Assembly: GCF_000166295.1 (NCBI RefSeq)
Contig: NC_017506.1
Coordinates: forward strand, 2,108,001-2,172,000
From: Marinobacter adhaerens HP15
GTDB taxonomy: Bacteria > Pseudomonadota > Gammaproteobacteria > Pseudomonadales > Oleiphilaceae
Length of the DNA: 64,000 bases
Reading direction: 5' to 3'
Part shown: piece by piece, positions 1-6,882 of the stretch
Numbering within the stretch: the first letter of the stretch is position 1
Layout of the letters: each line of letters starts with the position of its first letter
The notes under the pieces: generated by a model
Seen by the model: the letters and a program-made list of their open reading frames with translations, nothing else
The model's database searches: none
What the model was told of the DNA's origin: nothing
Position numbers and translations under genes: made by a program

Positions 1-1
1 C

Positions 2-787
2 CTGGGCAACAAGCTGATTGACGAAATGGACGTGCAGACAGTTGCCGAGTACCTTGATGACAACTTCGAACGCGATGCCTACATAAAGCACCGGGCCACG
101 CTGATCGAACTGTTCCGCTTTGCCATCAACAAAGGCCTCTACCCGCTCGAAATGAGCAACCCGGCAGAGGTTACCTATGCCAAGTCAGAATACGAGAAAG
201 CCCGCCGCCGCCTCACCCTGGAACAGTTTTGGGAGATCCACGCCAAAGCCGAACCGTGGATGCAGAACGCCATGGAAATCGCCCTGATCACCCTGCAGGG
301 GCGCGCGGAAGTGATCAATATGAAGTTCTCTGATTACCAGGACAAAGTTCTGAAGGTGGTTAGGCAGAAGTCCAGCAAGCACGAACACTCGCACCTTATG
401 ATCCACTGCCCCCAGCTGGAGGAGATCGTCACCCGGGCCAGGCAATCAAAGATCGCCAGCCCCTACATCATCCACCGACGGCCAGAGCGCAAAGTGGAAG
501 CCGAAGGCCGCGACCACTGGACCAAGCTCACACCCAACACCTTCACCGCCGAGTTCCGCAAAACCCGGGACAAGTGCGAAAGCTTCAAAAACGTGCCCAG
601 GCAACACCGCCCAACCTTCCACGAGATCCGCGCCCTGGGCTCATGGCTCTACAAAAAGCAGGGGTTCGACAACGAAACGTACATCCAGCCGCTGATGGCG
701 CATGCCGATGGAAAGATGACAGAGCATTATCAGCAGGGGCATGAGCAGCGGTGGGTAAAGGTCGAGGCGGGTTTGAAAATCAAATAA
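2..787 (+). CDS. Tyrosine recombinase (phage-type integrase), 5' end outside window
   Basis: Site-specific recombinase that would integrate or excise the element ending near 2081. The reading frame is open to the left edge of the window, so the N-terminus is missing; the first in-window ATG is at 26. Catalytic-domain landmarks are visible in order: the first Arg in 'LQGRAEVINMKFSD', the H-x-x-R box in 'FHEIRALG', and the C-terminal 'MAHADGKMTEHYQQG' with its His and the nucleophilic Tyr. The gene points toward the tRNA-Val fragment at 2037-2081, the usual relation of an integrase to an attachment site. The family assignment is firm; the exact subfamily and whether the enzyme is active cannot be judged. 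Confidence 0.9.
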   Translation: MGNKLIDEMDVQTVAEYLDDNFERDAYIKHRATLIELFRFAINKGLYPLEMSNPAEVTYAKSEYEKARRRLTLEQFWEIHAKAEPWMQNAMEIALITLQGRAEVINMKFSDYQDKVLKVVRQKSSKHEHSHLMIHCPQLEEIVTRARQSKIASPYIIHRRPERKVEAEGRDHWTKLTPNTFTAEFRKTRDKCESFKNVPRQHRPTFHEIRALGSWLYKKQGFDNETYIQPLMAHADGKMTEHYQQGHEQRWVKVEAGLKIK

Positions 788-918
788 CAGCGGAACTCTT
801 TGGTAACCCTTTCGTCTAAGCTTGTAGTAAAAAGCTAGCAAGGTATTTAAATTACCTATACAGTATCTGCACCTATTGCTTAATTAATACACAATAACTA
901 AGATACAGCCCGTTTTTG

Positions 919-1446
919 ATGGACTACGAGAAAGCCCTTAAGGATATTCCGGCGCCGGCACCAGGTAATCGCAAAGCACTTTGTTACCTTCAGATACACC
1001 CTGATACCGTTGCGACCTACGCAAATGCTGGCAAGCGCACTAAGCTGTTTGAAATGCTTTATAACGTTTGCGGCATTGTTCCACCGGTTCCGAATATTGG
1101 CTTTCACGAACAGGAACACGTTTTTCCTGATCACCATGGCGGCGTGAAGCACGCTTGCAGTCTCTTCCAGGGGATCAACCGTCCCTACAAGGATAATGGT
1201 CGAGATGGTGAGATTTTCGTATATATCGTCAAACCCAAGTTTTTTTACGAGTACATCGCACACATGGTGTGCGTGGCTCAAAGGCAGGAAGTTCCAGAAG
1301 ACGCACTTTTTGCCATTTATGTGAATTTTGAAGATCCCGACTACAATGATGGAGTAATCCTTGGCTGGGAGTGGATCCCAGCAGATACTCAAGATTGCTA
1401 CCTCCCGGAAGATCATGAAGAAAGGTATGAGAAGAGGGTTTGGTAA
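919..1446 (+). CDS. Hypothetical protein of the integrated element
   Basis: A 175-residue acidic soluble protein that I do not recognise. It starts at ATG 919; a TTG lies one codon upstream. It has several Cys and His residues, including a 'HEQEHVFPDHHGG' stretch around residues 65-77 that could bind metal, and aromatic-rich C-terminal strands ('GWEWIP'). No signal peptide or membrane segment is seen. It overlaps the next gene by one base (TAATG), so the two are probably translated together. The upstream 130 bases are AT-rich, unlike the core chromosome, in keeping with acquisition by transfer. Function unknown. Confidence 0.6.
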   Translation: MDYEKALKDIPAPAPGNRKALCYLQIHPDTVATYANAGKRTKLFEMLYNVCGIVPPVPNIGFHEQEHVFPDHHGGVKHACSLFQGINRPYKDNGRDGEIFVYIVKPKFFYEYIAHMVCVAQRQEVPEDALFAIYVNFEDPDYNDGVILGWEWIPADTQDCYLPEDHEERYEKRVW

Positions 1447-1859
1447 TGGAAACGCTTAATACTGTTCTGGATAGAGCATTCAACGTCTCACTGGCCGAGG
1501 CCTTCGAGGCGAAAGCAACCTACAACGCCCCAATGGATTGTGTTGAATACGTGAACTCAGATGAGTTTGCACTGGCTGTTCGTATTGATGGTTTCCTTAC
1601 CTTGTACAAAGATAAGACTCGCCAGCGAGTGATTGGCTTTAAGTGCAAAGGTTTCCGTTACATTTTTGAGCGCGTGCGTGAGCAGCACCCTGAAATTGCT
1701 GAATGCCATTTCATTCCGATGATTCGAATCATCGAGGCAGCGCTATCGTACGCCGGTGACGAACTGTTTGAAGGCAAGCGTGCAGCCTACGAGCAGGCTC
1801 GTGAAATTGCCGACCGGGAAAACGTTCAGATTGAGTGCCCCGAACTCAAAGCTGCGTAA
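1446..1859 (+). CDS. Hypothetical protein, coupled to preceding gene
   Basis: A 137-residue protein of unknown family. The ATG at 1446 overlaps the stop of the upstream gene (TAATG), which favours this start over the TTG at 1440 and implies translational coupling. The sequence is mixed alpha/beta and charged, with 'KDKTRQRVIGFKCKGF' near residue 55 and a helical, acidic C-terminus; no transmembrane segment. A strong rho-independent terminator follows 16 bases after the stop, so the pair probably forms a complete bicistronic unit. Paired small genes beside an integrase are often cargo (toxin-antitoxin, defence or regulatory), but nothing in the sequence identifies which. Confidence 0.6.
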   Translation: METLNTVLDRAFNVSLAEAFEAKATYNAPMDCVEYVNSDEFALAVRIDGFLTLYKDKTRQRVIGFKCKGFRYIFERVREQHPEIAECHFIPMIRIIEAALSYAGDELFEGKRAAYEQAREIADRENVQIECPELKAA

Positions 1860-1874
1860 CGGTCACAAGATTGT

Positions 1875-1904
1875 AAAAACCAGGCCACAGTGCCTGGTTT
1901 TTTT
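1875..1904 (+). terminator. Rho-independent terminator after element genes
   Basis: Perfect stem ACCAGGC (1879-1885) / GCCTGGT (1892-1898) with a six-base loop. An A-run precedes it and seven T follow, so it may work in both directions. It closes the 919-1859 gene pair. Confidence 0.85.
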
Positions 1905-2036
1905 ATGCCCGAAATTTCCAGATATACAGTGCGCAATGCGTTGATTTATATAGTCTGCAAAGTCTGCGTTTAAGGCGAGCGATCTAAGATAGTTTTTATA
2001 TTAAATTCAGGTGGTTACTTTTCTTAGTGCGTTATT

Positions 2037-2081
2037 TTGACATGGTAGAGGTCCCCAGTTCGAATCTGGGTGGTCCTACCA
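2037..2081 (+). other. tRNA-Val(GAC) 3' half: attachment site (attR) remnant
   Basis: The sequence can be read as a tRNA from the anticodon loop to CCA: loop TTGACAT (2037-2043, anticodon GAC), stem strand GGTAG, variable loop AGGTC, T-stem CCCAG, T-loop TTCGAAT, T-stem CTGGG, acceptor strand TGGTCCT, then A and CCA (2079-2081). Bases upstream of 2037 do not pair with GGTAG and there is no D-arm or 5' acceptor strand, so this is not a functional tRNA. A tRNA 3' end downstream of an integrase is the classic product of integration into a tRNA gene; the intact tRNA-Val would lie left of the window. Confidence 0.75.
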
Positions 2082-2098
2082 ATCCTGTTGAAAAGAGT

Positions 2099-2127
2099 CA
2101 CTTGGCTAACGCCCAGTGGCTTTTTTT
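2099..2127 (+). terminator. Terminator behind the tRNA-Val fragment
   Basis: Stem CACTTGG (2099-2105) with CCCAGTG (2112-2118), one mismatch, followed by seven T (2121-2127). It probably was the terminator of the original tRNA gene. A degenerate copy occurs at 15463-15498. Confidence 0.7.
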
Positions 2128-2232
2128 ATGCCCGTCCATTCAGAGACCTTCCCAGGCCGCTTATCGCAGAATCAAAACGAAGCACCGCCGCGGAATATTC
2201 CAAGACCGCGCAACTCCCGATATGATCTCTGC

Positions 2233-3972
2233 ATGAAAAGCATAATAAAACATGATGCCTCTGCTCCACCTCGCTTGAGGGTCCTTCGCCGGAATGGGTT
2301 AGCGAGACGATATCTATTCAGCGCACTTTTAATTGCCCTGATCCCACTTGTTGTCCTGGCGTTCATGTACGACACACAGTATGTGAAAGCACTGGAAAAG
2401 GTGACAGAAAGTCGGACGAATGCTCGACTTGCGGGCGCAGAGAACCTCTTAAGAACTTTCCTCCAGGAGCGAATCTATGAGCTTGAGGCTCTTGCCGACG
2501 TACCTGAGGTTTTCGATTGGTTGACCACTGCAAACGCCGAAGAGAAACCTAATGCCGAGGTCATGGCACAGCTGCGCCAGGCTCTCGATAGTCCCCATCT
2601 GTATGGGGTAGTGGTCAAGCCATCCCGATACGAGGCGCCCTTGTGGTATCTAACTCAAACGCTGCTGCAGCAAGTGGAGTTGGACGAACTGCCTTTAACT
2701 CCATTTGCCAACGGAGAAATAATCGGTCCGGCCCTACCAACTGATAGCAGGCCCGGTTGGTTTGTTCTCAGACTCAGCCCTACAGGGCTTAATCCCGCCC
2801 CTGAAGCCTGGGTTGGCTTGGTTGTGCGCCTTGCGAGCCTTACCGATCAGGTAAAAGATCTGAGCCTCACGGGCTTGCAGAGCCCTCTTATCGTAACGCC
2901 CCAAAACGTACCCATTACCGCCGTAGGAAATATACCCGGACAACCTTCCTATTCCGCCAAGGACATTAACTCGAACGATTTTATCGAGGGCTGGCACATA
3001 CGCCTTCAATGGCTCGGTGACCCTCTGCTGGGCCCTTTGGAGTCAGCCAGATTCGGGTTAATCCTTTTGGCTTCTGGAGCGGCCTTGGCCGTTATTTTGT
3101 TGTCACGTCACCTTTCAAAAAGGTTGGAAAAACAGGTCACTCCTTTGATTGAAGGAGCTGACAGAGTTGCTGGAGGCGATTTTGATACTCCGCTACACAC
3201 GGAGGGTACAGCGGAAATAGGCTATCTGGCCTTTGCCCTCGAACGTATGCGCCTTCGTCTTCGGCGGCTGGTAAAGAGCATGGTTGACGTAGAACGCCGT
3301 GCCATACTCGGGCAATTCTCCGCGGGCGTTGCACACGAGATTAGAAACCCTCTCGCAACCATAAAGACTACAATTCAGGCCCTATCGCGGAAGGAGTCGG
3401 ATCCCAAACGCCAAAAGTTAATGGAATCAGTTGACCATGAGATCGACCGAGTAAACGATGTTGTCCAACTGCTCTTGGATTACGCTCGCCCGAGAGAAGC
3501 CAAGGCAAGCAAGGTCAACATCATCGACGTTGTTGAAACAGTGAAAATTCTCGCCGATGCAGTGGCACATCGCCATGGGATTGAGTTGGTACAAGTCGAG
3601 CACGAATCTGTTTACGCATGGGCCGACTCTTCACAGGTCCGACAGATCGTTATGAATCTGGTGATGAACGCCATTCAGGCAATGGAGGGTATTGGGGGCC
3701 GGGTTACAATTCGAACCAAACAGCAAGGCTTAGCAGTTTATGTTTCTGTCAGCGATAACGGCCCCGGCGTAAGCGCTGACCACCTGATCCACCTAACCGA
3801 GCCTTTCTTCACAACGAAAACCAATGGCACCGGTCTCGGCCTGGCCATTTGCAGACAGCTCGCGCAAGCTAATCAAGGTAACCTTCGTTTCCAAAGCGTT
3901 TCTGGCGAAGGCCTAAAAGTAACTTTGAAACTACCGCTCTATTTGAACAACGAAAACCAGGGATCCGTTTAA
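2233..3972 (+). CDS. Sensor histidine kinase, membrane-bound, NtrB/ZraS-like
   Basis: Sensor of the two-component pair controlling this island (inferred from position). ATG 2233 gives 579 residues; the frame runs back to 2116, but that lies inside the tRNA terminator. Order of parts: membrane helix about residues 27-46, a periplasmic sensor region of about 225 residues of no recognised type, a second helix about 273-292, a HAMP-like linker, HisKA with phospho-accepting His368 in 'GVAHEIRNPLATIKT', then the ATPase domain with N-box 'NLVMNAIQAME', G1 'DNGPGV' and G2 'TNGTGLGLAICRQLA'. All catalytic boxes look intact. Its stop overlaps the regulator start (TTTAATG), so the two are co-translated. 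The ligand is unknown. Confidence 0.93.
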   Translation: MKSIIKHDASAPPRLRVLRRNGLARRYLFSALLIALIPLVVLAFMYDTQYVKALEKVTESRTNARLAGAENLLRTFLQERIYELEALADVPEVFDWLTTANAEEKPNAEVMAQLRQALDSPHLYGVVVKPSRYEAPLWYLTQTLLQQVELDELPLTPFANGEIIGPALPTDSRPGWFVLRLSPTGLNPAPEAWVGLVVRLASLTDQVKDLSLTGLQSPLIVTPQNVPITAVGNIPGQPSYSAKDINSNDFIEGWHIRLQWLGDPLLGPLESARFGLILLASGAALAVILLSRHLSKRLEKQVTPLIEGADRVAGGDFDTPLHTEGTAEIGYLAFALERMRLRLRRLVKSMVDVERRAILGQFSAGVAHEIRNPLATIKTTIQALSRKESDPKRQKLMESVDHEIDRVNDVVQLLLDYARPREAKASKVNIIDVVETVKILADAVAHRHGIELVQVEHESVYAWADSSQVRQIVMNLVMNAIQAMEGIGGRVTIRTKQQGLAVYVSVSDNGPGVSADHLIHLTEPFFTTKTNGTGLGLAICRQLAQANQGNLRFQSVSGEGLKVTLKLPLYLNNENQGSV

Positions 3973-5150
3973 TGCGAACGCCTACCGTCCTTATCATCGA
4001 TGACGAGAAAAACCTTGTTAGTAGTCTGATGTTTTCGCTCGAAGAAGAAGGAATGACGGTTTTCGCCGCCTATGACGGAAAAAGCGGACTCACCGAGATT
4101 GAAAAACGGACACCAGACGTGGTCTTGCTCGATCTTAAATTGCCCGACCAATCTGGTTTTGAGGTTCTCGACCAGGTCCAGGCACTCCCGGCCCCGCCCA
4201 TCACGATCATGATTTCGGCCCATGGCGATACTCGTGCTGCTGTCGAGGCAGTCAAAAAAGGCGCACAAGACTACATCACCAAACCGTTTGACCTGGACGA
4301 ACTGATTCTTCTGATTCAGCGCAATCACAAGCATCGCCAACTGACAGAGGAAGTGGCCTATCGGAGAGAGCGGGAAGCGGACGTTCACGGCCTTGTTGGC
4401 CACTCCTCGGCCATGCGCAAGCTACTTGATCAAGTCGAGCGCATCGGTAAGAGCTCTGCGCGCACGGTACTTCTCCAGGGGCCATCAGGCAGCGGGAAAA
4501 CCCTCATCGCGAAAGCTTTGCACGCCACAAAAGACAGAGCCGCACCGTTCGTATCTGTAAATTGCGCTTCGCTACCAGAAAACCTGCTAGAGGCCGAACT
4601 TTTTGGCGCAGAAAAAGGCGCATACACGGGCGCCGATAAGCGCCGAACTGGCTTGGTTGAGTTAGCAAACGGGGGGACTTTGTTCCTGGATGAGATTGGT
4701 GAGCTGCCGTTACCTCTTCAGGCAAAGCTATTAACCTTCCTTGAAACCCACCGCTTCCGCGCGGTCGGCGGCCAGAAAGAAATAGAGGCTGATCTGCGTG
4801 TTATAGCGGCCAGTAACAGGGATCTACAGACCGAGGCTCAAACAGGAGCTTTTCGGGAGGACCTCTTCTACCGTCTAAACGTTATGCCACTTACCATTCC
4901 GTCTCTTGCCGAGCGTAGGGATGATATCCCCATGCTGGCTTCGAATTTCGCAACAGGACTTGCAGCGCAAGAAGGCTGCAGGCCGATCAACCTTTCTTCC
5001 GAAACCCTCACCACACTCTGCAATTACGATTGGCCAGGAAACATTAGGGAACTGCGCAATACCATCGAGAGACTGACCATCTTGCACGCTGGTGAGAGCA
5101 TCAATGTCGATCAGCTTCCCCCCGAAATTACGAAGTCAGCTCCTCAATAA
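3972..5150 (+). CDS. NtrC-type sigma-54 response regulator, truncated before its HTH
   Basis: Response regulator that should activate sigma-54 promoters. The receiver domain has the acidic pair D10-D11 and phospho-acceptor D54 ('VVLLDLKLPD'). The AAA+ domain has Walker A 'GPSGSGKT', the sigma-54 contact loop 'GAYTGA', Walker B 'GGTLFLDEIGE' and the terminal 'NIRELRNTIERL'. The frame stops at 5150 just after the linker 'LPPEI', yet a well-formed Fis-type HTH follows in another frame up to 5359. One extra base between about 5127 and 5148 would give a normal NtrC-like protein of about 460 residues. As written it lacks DNA binding, although some activators of this class work without an HTH. Sequencing error is possible. 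Confidence 0.88.
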   Translation: MRTPTVLIIDDEKNLVSSLMFSLEEEGMTVFAAYDGKSGLTEIEKRTPDVVLLDLKLPDQSGFEVLDQVQALPAPPITIMISAHGDTRAAVEAVKKGAQDYITKPFDLDELILLIQRNHKHRQLTEEVAYRREREADVHGLVGHSSAMRKLLDQVERIGKSSARTVLLQGPSGSGKTLIAKALHATKDRAAPFVSVNCASLPENLLEAELFGAEKGAYTGADKRRTGLVELANGGTLFLDEIGELPLPLQAKLLTFLETHRFRAVGGQKEIEADLRVIAASNRDLQTEAQTGAFREDLFYRLNVMPLTIPSLAERRDDIPMLASNFATGLAAQEGCRPINLSSETLTTLCNYDWPGNIRELRNTIERLTILHAGESINVDQLPPEITKSAPQ

Positions 5151-5359
5151 AAACTTCGATTGCGGATAATGATGTTGAACGCAACGAAAAAAATGGATCA
5201 TTGACCAGTGAAATTGCAAAACGGGAAGCTCAATGCATTTTGGACGCATTGGCTCAATCCAACGGCCGGAAGGGTGATGCCGCAAACTCCCTCGGAATAT
5301 CCAGACACGCACTGAAAAGAAGGATGCAGAAGCTGGGGCTCACCGGAGATGAGCTGTGA
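5150..5359 (+). pseudogene. Out-of-frame Fis-type HTH of the NtrC-like regulator
   Basis: Reading from 5150 to the TGA at 5357-5359 gives a linker followed by a helix-turn-helix: 'EIAKREAQCILDALAQSNG', then 'GDAANSLGISRHALKRRMQK'. This matches the C-terminal Fis domain expected at the end of NtrC-family activators. There is no ATG in frame (only a TTG at 5201), so independent translation is unlikely; it is best seen as the detached 3' part of the 3972 gene. The downstream gene starts with GTG overlapping this TGA (GTGA), so the original operon spacing is still visible. Confidence 0.75.
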
Positions 5360-6645
5360 TCCCAATTTCCCACGACCGATTCATCGGTATCCTGTTTGGA
5401 ATCTGTCTGGTGGTCCTCGTCACTTTTCCAATGCCTTCGAAGGCGCTGGAGTCTTTAGGTGCAAGCGAGGATACAGCGGATATTATCGTTGGATGCCTTT
5501 ACCCCATGTCCGGACGAGCAGGTGTCTTGGGGCGAGATTCGGTAGTGGGCATACGACTCGCGCTTCAATACATTGAACAGCAGGGGTTGCCGACACTACC
5601 ACGCCTCAGGGTTTTGCTTGGAGACACCAAATCCAAACGGTCAACCGCCGTTACGATTGCAAAACGATTCGTCGAGGAAGAGCAAGCCACATTTCTCTGT
5701 GGCGTTGTCAACTCATCGGTTGCTATTCAAGTCACCGAAATCGCAGCTTCCGCAGATGCGTTTTTCATCGGTACGGACCACGCCTCGTCCAGGCTCACCG
5801 ATGAATTTTTCCACGATCGCTATTTCCGTGTGACGAACGACACGCGTCAATCGATGACTGCGGGAGCGCTCTTTATCAGAGATTACTTTGATGACCACTT
5901 GAAGAAAAAACCGCTTCGAATCTCGTACCTGGGTCCCGATTACGAATACGGCTATCAGGTGTGGGCCGATTTTCGCGAGGCTCTGAATAAATTGGGCGTG
6001 GATTACGAGATTGCCGGCACACTCTGGCCTCGGTTAAGTGAGCCAGACTACAGCCACTACATTAATGAGCTGATCAGACAAGAACCAGACTTGGTCGTGA
6101 ATAGCCTGTGGGGAGGGGATTTCGTCGCTTTCGTCACCCAGGCTACTGACACCCGGCTGTTTGATGTTTCCCGCTTCGCGAACTTTGAAAAAGGTGGCGA
6201 TTACGAGATTTTTGCTCACTTAGGCGATCGCATGCCTCTGGGATTGCTACTAGCATCGCGCCATCACAACAACTGGCCGGAAACTGATTTCAATCGGTGG
6301 TTTGTTCAGGAGTTCCACCGGCAAGCCGGTTACTACCCCTCCTCCGGGGCGCAAGGCGCGTTCACCGGCATACTCGCAATTGCCAAAGCAGCAAGCCAAG
6401 CAAGCGGGAATTACAAGGATCTAGAAGGCATCGAGCGAGCTTTTGAGCAGTTGAGTCTGACTACGCCTGAGGATCCGCCGGGTTTCCAATCCTCAATGGA
6501 TCCAGTGACTCATCAAATCCGACAAGTAATGGCGATTGGCGAGACTGTAAAGGACCCTCGCTACCCTCCAGCGAAGGTAATGCTCGGTAATTGGCGAATC
6601 TATTACCCGTCTGATTACGAGCAAGTTCACCCTCTCACAGAATGA
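5356..6645 (+). CDS. Periplasmic binding protein of the two-component operon (LIV/amide-urea type)
   Basis: A 429-residue type I periplasmic binding protein. The GTG start at 5356 overlaps the stop of the regulator's HTH segment. A signal peptide is visible ('ILFGICLVVLVTFPMPSKA', cleavage near residue 31), then the typical opening 'IIVGCLYPMSGRAGVLGRDS', 'LLGDTKSK' and 'CGVVNSSVAIQV' of branched-chain amino acid or urea/amide receptors. It is co-transcribed with the kinase and regulator, not with the transporter, which has its own binding protein (6883-8163). I infer it presents ligand to the kinase sensor domain, as LuxP or TorT do for their kinases, or is a second receptor for the transporter. 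The stop TGA forms the first bases of a palindrome likely to be an operator. Confidence 0.85.
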   Translation: MIPISHDRFIGILFGICLVVLVTFPMPSKALESLGASEDTADIIVGCLYPMSGRAGVLGRDSVVGIRLALQYIEQQGLPTLPRLRVLLGDTKSKRSTAVTIAKRFVEEEQATFLCGVVNSSVAIQVTEIAASADAFFIGTDHASSRLTDEFFHDRYFRVTNDTRQSMTAGALFIRDYFDDHLKKKPLRISYLGPDYEYGYQVWADFREALNKLGVDYEIAGTLWPRLSEPDYSHYINELIRQEPDLVVNSLWGGDFVAFVTQATDTRLFDVSRFANFEKGGDYEIFAHLGDRMPLGLLLASRHHNNWPETDFNRWFVQEFHRQAGYYPSSGAQGAFTGILAIAKAASQASGNYKDLEGIERAFEQLSLTTPEDPPGFQSSMDPVTHQIRQVMAIGETVKDPRYPPAKVMLGNWRIYYPSDYEQVHPLTE

Positions 6646-6693
6646 GCGAAAACCGCTCATCTTCGCTCACCCGACATGAGCGGATTTCGCTCA
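6643..6693 (+). promoter_or_regulatory. Twin palindromic activator sites upstream of the ABC operon
   Basis: Two perfect palindromes of form TGAGCG-N5-CGCTCA lie at 6643-6659 (spacer AAAAC) and 6677-6693 (spacer GATTT), centres 34 bases apart. A further half-site CGCTCA lies at 6664-6669. They sit about 80-115 bases upstream of the -24 element of the sigma-54 promoter at 6764-6778, the usual place for NtrC-family enhancer sites. The regulator at 3972 is the natural candidate to bind them. Confidence 0.75.
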
Positions 6694-6763
6694 CCGACTT
6701 CAAGAAAACCTCACTCCGAAATCTATATTCCATAAAAACAGCCACTTACGAATTTAGAATTTC

Positions 6764-6779
6764 TGGCATAGGGCGTGCA
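6764..6779 (+). promoter_or_regulatory. Sigma-54 (-24/-12) promoter of the ABC operon
   Basis: TGGCAT (6764-6769), then GTGCA (6775-6779). The GG at 6765-6766 and GC at 6777-6778 are separated by exactly ten bases, as RpoN requires, against the consensus TGGCAC-N5-TTGCA. Transcription would begin near 6790, giving about 90 bases of leader before ATG 6883. Confidence 0.75.
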
Positions 6780-6882
6780 ATCAGACACAGGCCGGCTTGA
6801 AAAGCGTCGGGCAGGACACCGGAAAAAAACAACACTGGTTGTCCAACCAAACGACACAAGAACAACAGTCTGGAGATCTGAT

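Noticed and set aside
2010..2081. Functional tRNA-Val gene
   Set aside because: Bases before 2037 do not pair with the anticodon stem and no D-arm or 5' acceptor strand exists; only the 3' half is present.
2116..2232. Upstream extension of the histidine kinase gene
   Set aside because: Would start inside the tRNA-Val terminator; ATG 2233 leads straight to the first membrane helix.
6775..6882. Upstream extension of the transporter's binding protein
   Set aside because: Overlaps the -12 element of the sigma-54 promoter and would bury the signal peptide; ATG 6883 has a ribosome site and a normal signal peptide.
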